64,000 bases of DNA, from positions 9,021,823 through 9,085,822 of the forward strand of contig NC_134420.1 in NCBI RefSeq assembly GCF_030867145.1. The letters run 5' to 3'. Source of the stretch: Opisthocomus hoazin (lineage: Eukaryota > Chordata > Aves > Opisthocomiformes > Opisthocomidae). Below are positions 38,097-50,000 of the stretch, in pieces. Position 1 is the stretch's first letter. Every line of letters starts with the position of its first letter. A program made the translations under genes and the position numbers. Under the pieces are notes generated by a model that had not been told where the DNA came from, did not search any database, and saw only the letters and a list, made by a program, of their open reading frames with translations.

Positions 38097-41000
38097 GTTG
38101 GTGGGGAGCGGGACCTGGGTGCTGCGCCCCCCTTCCCCCACCCCCCGCCCTGCGGCCCCTCACCCCCTGCCCGGCTGCCCCCTCCTTTGCCAGGCCCTGC
38201 CTGCCGTTTACCCCCCATCACCCCGCGGCTGCTCCTTCAGGCTTCTCCTCCTTCCCCATAGTTCCTGGGCTTGGGGGGGGGGCGGGGGCAGAGGAGGGGG
38301 CAAAGCAGGATCTGTTTCCCGCCGTGAGGCCCCCCGCCCCCCTAGGATTGTCGTTTACCATTCATTTGCATCCGTTCAAGCAACCTTCCTAGAGTGGAAA
38401 GCTACTCTGTAAATTTACTTAGTCACACATTCCTGTCATATTTCAAACTGTCAGTTTCAGTTACCAGTAATCCAAGCAAATGGTCTGAAATGTAAAGGGT
38501 CTGAAGTTTTGGGGTTTGAAAAGCAGGGTTGCTGAATTAACTGAGTTGAATGTGGTGTAGTTCTGGTTCTTCGGTGTGGCAATTTTTAGGATGTGTTTGA
38601 CCATACGGCTGGACTCTCAGTGTGGCTTTTGTGTCTTGCTCACCACTGCTACATCATTATAAATGCCCCGTTTCGATAAGTTACACTGGTGCGATGCTCT
38701 TCTTACTGTCTGTGAATCTGCTGTTGCCTGCTGTCAGTGTCAAGATGCTGGATAGTTCCTTGGACTGCGACCATTGCTGTTGTAATCTGTGGCATGAACT
38801 AGTACTGTTTACTTGGATTGGGAACTCATTCGTTTCACGGCTGTAAACAGCATGTGTTATCTGTATGCACTAGGGTTGCGTGATCCTGTTACAACTACTG
38901 ATACAGCTGCAGTACATCTTCAGTGCATGTAGGTGGAACTACTTTTAGGTGAGGAAGGTTTGACTTTCGCTTTGTTCATTCCTCCTTGGAGGAGTACATG
39001 GAATACAAGTATATACCAGTTTTCTTTCTAAGGGTGTTCTATATGACTAAGGGTAGATATAAAACTTGTATCCAATTTATAAAGAAGGTTTTTGGAGCCT
39101 GTGTATCTTAAGGAGAATCACACTTCTGTATCTTTTGCATGTGTGTGTCTGGTAGGGAACACCTGCAGTTTCATCAGGGATTGGCATCCTTGCGGAGAAA
39201 GTTCTTCCTCCTTAAGAGAGAAGTATTTAATTCAGTGAGCGTAATTTGTGAAACCCTTTAGTTACATAAATATAACATTTGCATTGAATATTCCAGTTTT
39301 TCTTCATATTCCCTTTTATAAACAGTGGATTTTGCACGGTGTGGGTCAGAAGATTTAGACAGCTCCTGTGGTGACAGTTTCCCAAATGTCCAGGCACTAG
39401 CTAACATAATTGGTGGTTTGTTATGGAAACTGAGGATGCTTCTTCCAGTAAACCCAGGACCCGTTCTAAAATACCATTTTCCTTGTCTTGGAAATATTCA
39501 GTAATTTCCTAACCTTAACAAGAGTTACACTTGAACATCAAGGAAGGTCTTCAACCCTAGGAATAACAACTTTTGAAAATTTTTTTGGGTTGTAGCATCT
39601 TTGAAAAACTGGAAAACTCTCTATTCCCATGTTAAATCTTTGGTAGCCTCCTAGCCCTTAAATCACTGATTTCTGGAGGCTGAGTGGGTAAGCCAGCAAA
39701 GACTCATGCCAGAGACATGCTGTACTATAATAAAATTTCCATTGATACGAGGTATTAGGCATTGCTGGAGACAGACTGCCCAGCTAGGTAGACCTGTACA
39801 GAGTCATTGATTTTGGAGGCTGGGGAGGGACCTCAGTAATTCATCTGCTGCAACCTTAAAAGCAGGCTCAGCACTGAATTCAGAGTTATTTCCTCAAGGT
39901 TTTGCCAACTGAGTCTTGAAAAATCTGCAATGGCAGAGATTTCACAGCCTCTCTGGACAACCCAGGCCAATGCTTCATCATCTTCATAAGGAATTTTATT
40001 TTTCCTTGTATCCACTTGGAACTTCTGCTGTTTCAGTTTATGCCTGTTGTTTCTTGCCCTCCCACTGTGCATCTCAAGAACAGCTCTGCTGTCTTCTCAG
40101 TAAATTCTCTTGGGTACCGGCAGGCTCCTTTTAAGTCTTCCTCTCTTCTCCAGGTTAAAGAAGCCCCGTTCCTTTAGCCACTCCTCTTGGGTCATTTGTC
40201 CCACCTCATTGCCTCTCTACTGGACTCACTTAAGTTTATCTTTACTTCTTTCTTGTACCGAGGGGCCCAGAACTGGACGTTGTATTCTAGATGTGACCTA
40301 ATGAGTGCTGAGTAAAGGGGAGTAGTCACTTCCCTTGACCAACTGACTGAGCTGCTGTTGATGCAGCCAGCTATGCTGGTGAATGTAGAAGTATTGTACT
40401 TGGTCTCCTTCTTGTCCTTTTTGAGTGTGTGTGGAAATGCTTCATAAGTGTTTGGCAGAATGTTGTTTATGTGTTTCTTAAAGAACACTGTTACTTGTTT
40501 TGTTGTTCTTTCTCACTAGGAGTGAAATAATTGACTGTACAAAATATTTAATTTTATTGTCACCAGGGACTGAGGACAAATTTTTTTGTATAAATTCCCA
40601 ATGGAAGTTACTATAAACTGTTTTAGTTTGGTATTTTTCATAGACATGTTTTTTTTAATGGTCACCAGGCAGTCTTCTAGATCGCTCGGTTTTGGCTTGG
40701 AGTTAGGTTTGCCTTGTCCAGAAGCTGCAACCCAGATATGCTATTATTTGCCAGACCTGAAGATACAGCTTATGAATAAGCGTGAGTAAGGGAAAGCATG
40801 GTGTTGTCAGACACAGGTCCAATCAGAAACTTCTGAAGAGAGGAAAAGGCAGAGGATACATGGAAGAATTTTGTTTACCCCACAGCTACTGGCTGATTTG
40901 TTACATTATTGTTGATAGGTAGCTCTTTTTAATAAATGTATTTTCTTTCAAAAGTGGTAGACAAGTGCTTGGATTTCAAATGCCGTGTTACCATTAAGGC

Positions 41001-44000
41001 ACTCTTTACATCGCCAGGCTTTATGTTCAAGTTTACTTTCAAGATTTATAGACTATACATGCCTGATTTGTGCTGAAGGAGTTCTCTGTAATGAGCTGTA
41101 ACTATTCTGTAATATAACTATCACATGCTTGGTATTGACTGTTTTGTTTCTAATTGCTTGAAAAAAGGTCACAGATACACTTTGAAAATAATGGGGACCC
41201 TTCTCAAATTGCGAAGTTTGTTGTGTTTCTGTCTATAAGGTGATAAATCTCTTCACTCTAAGTAGCAATGCGGAAGTTACAAGTCTTGCTTAGTTGTTTA
41301 CGTATACTACTGCCTTAAATACTGGCAAGGAAAAGCTAAAATAGCAGAGTTAGAAGGAATTACAAGTTCATGGCAGTTTTCTTAGGAAACTTGAAGATTT
41401 TACCTCTTTCTTTTGATTCTGTCAGCATTCCTGCTACTTTTTCCTGTTGTCTGATTTTGCTTAATTTACTATTAGTGTTGCTCATTATAATATGCATATG
41501 TAACCATGGTAACTGCAATAGTTTTACATTCTATCATGTAAAGCCGATCCTCTGACCTGAGTTTGCCTTTAGTAACCAGAGTCTGTGCACGTATATTGCA
41601 ACTCTGGTTTGTAGAAAGAGGCAGTGCAATTGATGATCAGAAAATACAGCTTGTGAGAGTTTTGACTGTGCTGACATACTGTCTGACAAACAAATTGTCG
41701 CTTGTGCAAACCATTTAAAAGCAGAAGAGACACTACTTCTGTAGTGGCTACTAATGAACTTTTTATAACCAGGATTTTAAGTCCTTATTGCCATGAGGTA
41801 ATACATTACTTATGGCTGTTTTGATCATCTTTACTACACCAGGCTATGATTTGGTAAAATCTCGTAATTTTGAGCTATTTTTTTCCTATGTGCTGTATAG
41901 AACACGTGCTAGTTTTAAACAACTGTTGTTATTAGCCCATGTGTCCTGTCTCCCTGAACAACTGCATGCAGTGAATATTGGAAGCATACTTTGTATCAAC
42001 AATCTGTATGATTTCTGATTTTGGTCTTTTTTTGCTTTCCACTATAGTACATTTTTGGGATTCATTTGCATTTAGCTCCTGAAGAAATAAGATGAAACAA
42101 AAATTGATAGATTAGAACATGGGGATTTCATGAGTGATTCTAACTTTCTGATAAACAGTACTTAAAGTTGGTGGTTTTTTAAATATCGAGGAAATGCTTG
42201 ATTACTTGATAAACTTGCCATAAATATTGAGGCATTTGTACATCTTGACTCAGGAGCACAGCTTAAAAAATCTGTGATGTATGGAACTACAACAATGAAA
42301 TTAGTAGCTGACTAAACATTTGCGCTGTGATGTACTGCTCAAATTGTGATACATCATGGCATGGTGGCAGAGTGATTCTGTCGTGGTTTTAATTCAGGTG
42401 TTGTTATGCAACAATACTAGCACTTTTTCGCCTATGGGAGAGAAATTGGGTTTTTCTCTTCCTTCGGGGTAGATATCAACATTACAGGTGTGGCAGACAT
42501 TCATAGTCGCACCAGCAGAGCTAAAGATTAAGAAGTTGATCCAATCCCTATTAGAATCAATTTCAAGTGAAGTTTAATGAGCTCTTAAATTGATAGATTG
42601 AATTGTCCTGTTCACTAGAGTCCATGTATGCAGTCCAGAATTCACTTCTTGTATCAAGAGGTTTGGATATTGTGCTGATGGGATTCAGTTTGCTTCTAAG
42701 TTGCTTTTAAAGCAGCATGTCACTGCAGAAGACGTACTGCAGTTTCCTTCATTGAAAACACTACAATAGGCTGGTTACATGTGGCCATCTGAACACTTCC
42801 AGGAACTTTGAGCCTTCCTGTCACACTCTTACATGATTGTTCAACAAAATATTTGTAGTCTGATTGCAAGTTATTCCTCTATTTGCAGTCTTGAAATTCA
42901 GGTTATAAAACAGTTTACTGTTCATCTGAAATAAAAGATGAGTTCTTCTCTCACTATGTTTATTAACTTGGGACAACCGTTTAAGCTATTGTTACTTAAT
43001 TATGCTTGCCGTCTCTTTGAGGAGGAAATAAAGCAGTCAGAATGGGAGTTCATAGATTTTTTTTTTTCTCGTCCTCCACATTGTTGAGATCAATGGGATA
43101 AGAAACTGTCTATCAAAACATATTGGGAACATTCTATTCTGTCTATTATTCCTTCAGTCATCTGTGATTGGAACATAAGCATTGATTGTAATTGTTTAAG
43201 CAAAAAGAAGGAAAAATAATAGTGGCCATGTATAAGTCTGTCAAAATGTATTTTTATTTTTGAAGAAATATTTCAATCAACTGCATTCATAGAGTTGTTT
43301 TCATGTCCGAGACATGGTATAGAAGACTTTAATAGGGGTTTTGGGTTTTTTTTCAGATGTGTGTTATGATGTTTATGATCTGTCAGTCCAGGTTTTGTTG
43401 GGTGAAATCCTACCTGCCTTATTGTCATGTCTGTTTTCAGTAATAAGATAAAAACCAGTGGAGCCAGGATTTTGCCTGATTGACGTGAGTGGGAATTTGC
43501 TAGCCTCTTAGTAGGTCACTTTACATACATGGTTCTTAGTACAAAGGAATATCACTTGGTAGTGATTAATACAGATTTAATTTGGAGAATGTTTACTCAC
43601 TTGAGTCATCCAAGTGAAAATTTGCTGGCTCAGGCCATACATCGTTATTGTAGTACTTGAGCGTAGTTACGTAGAGCTCTGCAGGATCTTTTTACCACAA
43701 TGATGATAGTACAGTATATTGTGAAAGTAATTGTAACGTGTAATATATAATTACATGTAATGTATAATTATTTCATAATAGAGAATTGTAGGAAGTATTG
43801 CAAAGGTAATTAAAATGTTGTTCACTTTTATATTTTTAAATTCCCCGTTATCACCTTTCTGTGACTTATAAACTAAGGTAACTTAATTGTTCTCTAGCAT
43901 AGTATTAAAATGTAGTCTTACTTTATTCTTCATTTTGTTTTGTTTCCAGGTGGAGGCGTAGCTGTTGGAACCCTTCTTCTTATTGGTTAGTATAGAATAT

Positions 44001-47000
44001 ATAGATACTTAAAGCCATTTTCTGCTATGTTTTGCTCATTTTAATGTTATTTATCAAATAACTCAACTTCTCATTGTTTTTTAAACTCAGGCTTTAAGAA
44101 AGTATAACTCTCAGGCCCCTTCAGTTTGGATAGCTTGCAGAGTGGACTGTTGTCTATTTCAAGAATTACTGGAGGTTGATCAATACCTTACTTGTAGACA
44201 GGTTTGAGCCCCCAAGAAGAACACTGCAGAACTCTGTTTGAAAGCAGGGAATTTAGCAAATTTCACAACTTCTAATGAAAATTTTCAAATTATTTAAGGT
44301 TTTCTAAACTACTATTTCCTGTAAGATTCAGACTGTATGTCATCACAAAGGTTTTCGTTGTTTGTTTGTTTGTTTTTAATTTGGCTTTCTGAGGAAGGTG
44401 TGAAATACAGAATCTTTTAGTCTTTTGGTTGCCAGAATCGACTAAGAGAAAGCTGATGGAAGCCTGCTTTCTGTCAGGATGTGGCTGAGGCACACTGAGA
44501 TGATTAAATTCCCTTTTCAGCCTATGTTGAAACTGTCTGTGTAGACTGTGCCATGTCTCCACTGCGGATGAGATGCCCAGTTTTCCTTTCTGTTTAGAGT
44601 GTAGCAAAGGGGAAGAGAACTATTGTACACATGCATCTTATCTTCATATCTGCAGGGTCCATAGTGGACTTAGAGCCAAGAAACATTTCCCAGGCCCCTC
44701 AGTTTAAGCATAACAGGTAAAACCACATTTGTGAGGGAAGACTAACCTCTTACAAGTTATTCTTGTAAGTGCTTAGAATTTTAGTGCATAAGTATAGACG
44801 ATTGATGTTGCAGAAGAGAAAATGAAGTAGATGCCATCTGATTTGTCACATCAGTTCATAAATCTTGGGCTTCTAAGGATACAAAACTACTTCAAAATGA
44901 TGTAAGGGCTGAATGACGTTCGAGGTGTGATTTTTTTTTTTCCTATTTTAAATCTTTGTCAGATTAATAGTTCTAATGAGAAACTTTGAAGCTTGTTACT
45001 TTCCTAGCAAAAAGAACTGATATTATATGAAAAAATGAAATGTTATTAGAGAAACACCTGTAGTTATGTGGAAAACATCTGCATCTGTAATCTGTGTTCA
45101 CATCTTAAATAGTATAACAGTTTAAATACTATTTTTTGATGCTGAGTTTCTGGAACAGAGAACTAGAAACCTAAGGACAACGGATCTAGCTCTTAGTTTT
45201 CCAGTCACTGCAGTTTCTCTGAACTGTTGGAGTCTAGAAAGTCGTGTGATTGTTTTCACAAAGGAGGTAAAGTGCCTCAATTTCCTTATTTGTAGGAGTA
45301 ATGAAAACCCATATCACATTGCAAAGCTATGTGAGATATGACAAGCAATGTCTGAGTGCCTACATTTTAAGTGCCAAAACCCCGCCTTAAAGCCTTAAAA
45401 ATTAATTTATTGTTTGACATTTAAACAGTGGATTACAGGAAGATAACTGTCAATGGGTTTGAAGTTGGTAGGTAAAATCTGGAAGACAAAAGTCAAAAAG
45501 GTGTTATTACAGATAAAAAGGCCAGTGTCTCATTGCAGAAGATTTAAAGTGTAGTAAGGCACCATTTTGGCTAAATCCTGAGCTTTTGAATGCCTCACAG
45601 GTTGTTAAGGATCTGTGCAAAATTGTAAAATGGGAGTGTAGAGACAAAATCTGGAAAACTCAGGTACAGGGTAAGATACAACTAGCAAGAATTATCAAGA
45701 GTAGTGTAGATTTAGTGTAGATTTTTCTTAAGTATCTTGGTAGTTATGAGAAGCCCAAGAGAAGGGCTGGTTGATTGCTTGACAAAGTGGAAAGGCTAGT
45801 CAGAGTTGATACTGAGAAAGGGAAAACTTTTAAGAATTTTTGTATTAATCTTCACCCAGAAGAAGAGCTGAAATCTCATGACTATCGTGATTGAGAACAG
45901 TGACTAGATTTCAGATTTGCCTAGGGAAAAAGCAGACTAGCACATATCTAGGTGATTTGGGTGGTATTAAATAGATTGTGCCTGCAGAGTGTTTTAAGAG
46001 CTTGCTGAAGAAGTCTTAGGACCATTAGTGAAGGAAAGAAAGAACTGGAATATTAGAAAATATAAATACAGTTTCTATTTTTGAATGCTGTTGGGAGGAG
46101 TCATTGAATTGTAGGCCTTGAACTATAGTTCAAAAGAAAACAAGGATTGTGGTGGGTTGACCTTGGCTGGATGTGAGCTGCCCACCAAGCCGCTCTCTCA
46201 CTCCCCCTCCTGAACTGGACAGGGGAGAGAAAAATATAACGAAAGGCTCATGGGTCGAGGTAAGGACAGGGAAAGATCAATCACCAATTACTGTAATGGA
46301 CAAAACAGACTCAGCTTGGGGAAATTAATTTAATTTATTGCCAGTCACATCAGAGTAGGGTAATAAGAAATAAATCCAAACCTTAAAACACCTTCCCCCC
46401 ACCCCTCCCTTCTTCCCAGGCTCAACTTCACTCCATATTTCTCTACCTCCTCCCCCTGAGTGGCGCAGGGGGACAGGGAATGGGGATTACGGTCAGTTCA
46501 TCACACGTTGGTCTCTGCTGCTCCTTCCTCCTCATACTCTGCCCCTGCTCCAGCGTGGGGTCCCTCCCATGGGAGACACTTCTCCATGAACTTCTCCAGC
46601 GTAGGTCTTTCCCATAGGCTGCAGCTCTTCATGAACTGCTCCAGTGTGGGTCCTTTCCATGTGTTCTTTCCATGGGGTGCAGTCCTTCAGGAACAGCGTG
46701 GGTCCCCACAGGGCCATAGGTCCTGCCAGCAAACCAGCTCCACAGGGTCACAGCCTCCTCCGGGCATCCCCATGCTCTGGCGTGGGGCCCTCCCCGGGCT
46801 GCAGGTGGGTCTCTGCTCCCCTGTGGGCCTCCATGGGCTGCAGGGGCACAGCCTGCCTCACCATGGTCTGCTCCACGGGCTGCAGGGGAACCTCTGCTCC
46901 AGTGCCTGGAGCACCTCCTCCCCCTCCTTCTGCACTGACTTTGGGGTCTGCAGAGTCATTTCTCCCACATATTCTTACTCCTCTCTCCCACTACTGTTCC

Positions 47001-50000
47001 ACCACAGTTTTTTTTTCATCCTTCTTAAATATGTTACCCCAGAGGCACTACCACTGTCACTGATGGGCTCAGCCTTGGCCAGCAGTGGGTCCATCTTGGA
47101 GCCAGCTGGCGTTGGCTCCGTTGGACATAGGGGAAGCTTCTAGCAGCTTCTCACAGAAGCCACTCCTGTATCCGCCCTGCTACCAAAACCTTGCCATGCA
47201 AACCCAGTACAAGGATCTAAGTAGCAGTGGTAGGTTGAATAGTCTTTCTGTATGAGATAATGAATTTGTGGATAGAGGATAAGCAGGACATGCCGTTTAT
47301 CTTCACTTTAGTAAGGTTCCTGACACGATTTCAAATGGCATTCTCATGATCAAAGCTAGGAACCATACTCTGTGTTCATTGATAATTTGCATTCTTGATG
47401 TTTGTAATCCAAACTAGCTTCACAACTGAAGAGATGCCGTTGCATCCTTCCCATTAGATCCTTCTTGATGTTCTGAAGTAGGCTTTTTACTTCCAAGAAG
47501 TTTAGTCTTCTGATCACTGGAAGGTATTTCTAGTAATATTGTTTAGAATTCATTGGCATGAATTTTATGCAAAGACAAAAACATCGTGTCTCTAGTGATA
47601 GGCACCAGCAGGCTAGCAGCTGTTTAGAGTGTGGCTTTTCAGCATTAAGAAAGATTTAATCAGTAATTTTCAATCGTTTTCTGAAAGGGATGAAAACGGT
47701 GTGGTCCCAACATTTTATCTGTGTTTACTTTCACTGTGGGATGACAGCCATCACTTGCGAGACTGCATTTGTATCTAGAATTTTGGTTAAAATGTTCTGA
47801 ATTGTTACAGTATTTTGAGTTAGTCTTAACACTGAAGAACCTAACAGTGAGATCTCGGGAGAAGTTATCTGAAATCTGTTTTAGCCACTATTGGGATTAC
47901 ATGATGTTACCTTTTGTTGGTCTAGGGCTCATGTGAACCTGCACTAGAGGCTAAACAGCATTTTCTGTTTGCCAAGTGATCAAGGTTATTGCTCCTGTTA
48001 TGGTTTGTTGTTACTTTAAGGCTAGTTTTTATTTCTACATTTTACCCATCATTAGAGACAGATATTGCTGTCTCACTGAATCTTAGAAAATCTTGATTTC
48101 TACATAAAGTATATAAATTAGTGTATGTTGTGGTGCAGATTAAGTAATTTGAATAGTTCCCTGCCGGAAAAAAGAACTAACATTACCTAATTCCATATAG
48201 GCCACCGTTTGTGTAATAGCTATAATTTAAGTTCAGTTTTTTTTAGAAAATTGAATTGATACAGCAGTTCACTGTTGCTGAAAGAAGTTGTCCAAATCCT
48301 TCTCCCCGTTCTTGGCTGTGCAATCATGTTGTTCCTTGAGCTGGCACTAGTGCTTTTCAACTCTCAGCTCTCCAAGTTGACAGAAAACTCACCCAGTTGA
48401 AGAGTGGAGGCTCTTCTGTCTGCTTAGTGACCTGAATCGGCTCACTAACATGCGAGATGAGTACCAGAGCCAGCACAAGGGAAAGGTACTGCACAGTGAG
48501 GACTAGAAGAGAAAGTAGATGGCCTTTTTCAAGGCAGAAGGTGCCAGTTAAGCTTAAATTTTCTCATGAAACTTCACTCAATTTCTGTGAAAAATGATAG
48601 AAGTTTTATCTCTTACTGCTTTCAGTGGAGATCTTACTTTTCTCACTCAGTTTGAGAAGAGCTGTGATCTTGCTGTGGACAAAGGAAGAATTAAACAAGA
48701 GTTAGAACCTAACATTTTACATAGATCAGAGATTATGAAACTAGATGAGTTTTGTTTTGTCTTCCCATTACAATATTCACTGCCCATTTCAGTAGATGAA
48801 CTGGGTGGCATCAAATGAACCTACTAGCTGGCAAATTGTCATTAAAGAAAAAAAAGTTGTTCTTCAGACACTATGCAATCAAGTAGCGGAATACTTCACC
48901 ATAGGGTGTTGTGGATGTAAAAAAAAAATCATAGTCTCAGTGGGAAACTGGGTGGCTCGATGGAAGAGAAAGCCATTTGCGTTACTAGGTTAGTGGATGC
49001 CAAGTCCGGCTAAGGAATTCTTTGGGCTACAAGTGGTGGGAGGCTGAGCAAGTCCTTGAGTGAAGCATGACATTTGCGTGTTCAGTTCTTAGTACCTCTT
49101 CCTAAATATCCGCTTTTGGCTACTGTTGAGCATAGGGTTAGCTAGCCATTTGGCCTGACCTTAGTGGCACCAGATGAAGTGAGTATAAAGGCAGTGAGCT
49201 TTGTGTTCTGAAGAAGGAGATGACAAGATTCAATGATTTGAAAATTATAGGACTTTTACCTGGATTTTTTTCTTTTCCCCTCCTCTGAGTCCATAGCTAG
49301 CAATACTCGGTGGTGGGTTTTGATTTACTTATCCCCTGTATTGATTGTTTATTTGTGATCTGATATTAAAATTAACTTCACAGAAACACGAAGGAGAATG
49401 TCTCTTTTAGATTTGAAATCTATTTTTTTTCCCAAATAAAACTTAACCATATATTATTTTGAAACATATAATTATATGCAAAAAGTCTTAAATTAAGAAC
49501 TATATTTATTCATGACTCATTAGTCTGAAGATTTTTAGACTCATCTTTGAAGTTGGGGCAGGTAGAATTGTAACTGGATTGTTAGAATATCCTGTCAGTT
49601 TACTAAAATTTTCTGTCATGAGATTAGTCTAGGCAAGCTTAATATTATATGGGATTGAAGCTGTCAGTGATAAACCTCCTAGGAAGATCTTTCTGCGTTG
49701 TACTCCAAGTGTTATAAAAAGGTTAAATTCTTCCCCCTTCCTTCAGCATTCTCTAAGGCAAGAATAAATTGCATTACTTTTAGCTTGGCTCCCTTTGCAA
49801 ATTAAATGCTCGTCTTCATTATCTGACACATTATCTTGGTTAATTTAACCAAATAATAGTAGATTCATGGTATTAAAATATTTTAACTGTTGTATTCTGC
49901 AGATGTAGTAATGGCACAGGTTACTTGATAAGACTGTAAAATATTGTTTGAAATTTAAATGCACAGTTTTTAAAAATTTAATTAGTAATAAAAAGCATCA

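Larger units (their letters stand above)
37380..38345. promoter_or_regulatory. CpG island shared by IMMP1L and ELP4
   Basis: A roughly 1-kb GC- and CpG-dense island in an otherwise AT-rich window. It spans the non-coding first exon of IMMP1L and exon 1 of ELP4. It contains a C-run (37520-37530) and a G-run (38273-38282) at its edges. Several overlapping open frames on both strands are by-products of the base composition. Boundaries are judged by eye. Confidence 0.9.

Noticed and set aside
37563-38163. Several 60-177 codon open frames on both strands
   Set aside because: They are composition artefacts of the CpG island (few stop codons in GC-rich DNA). The only real coding part is ELP4 exon 1 at 37934-38096.
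44290-44607. 105-codon minus-strand open frame in ELP4 intron 2
   Set aside because: It overlaps a TTTG simple repeat that gives the KTNKQTTKT segment; no protein similarity recognised.
46460-47143. 227-codon plus-strand open frame and its 139-codon and 66-codon overlaps
   Set aside because: It lies wholly inside the solo LTR, is Pro/Ser/His-rich from GC-rich repeats of the unit 'ctccagcgtgggtc', and matches no retroviral or host protein.
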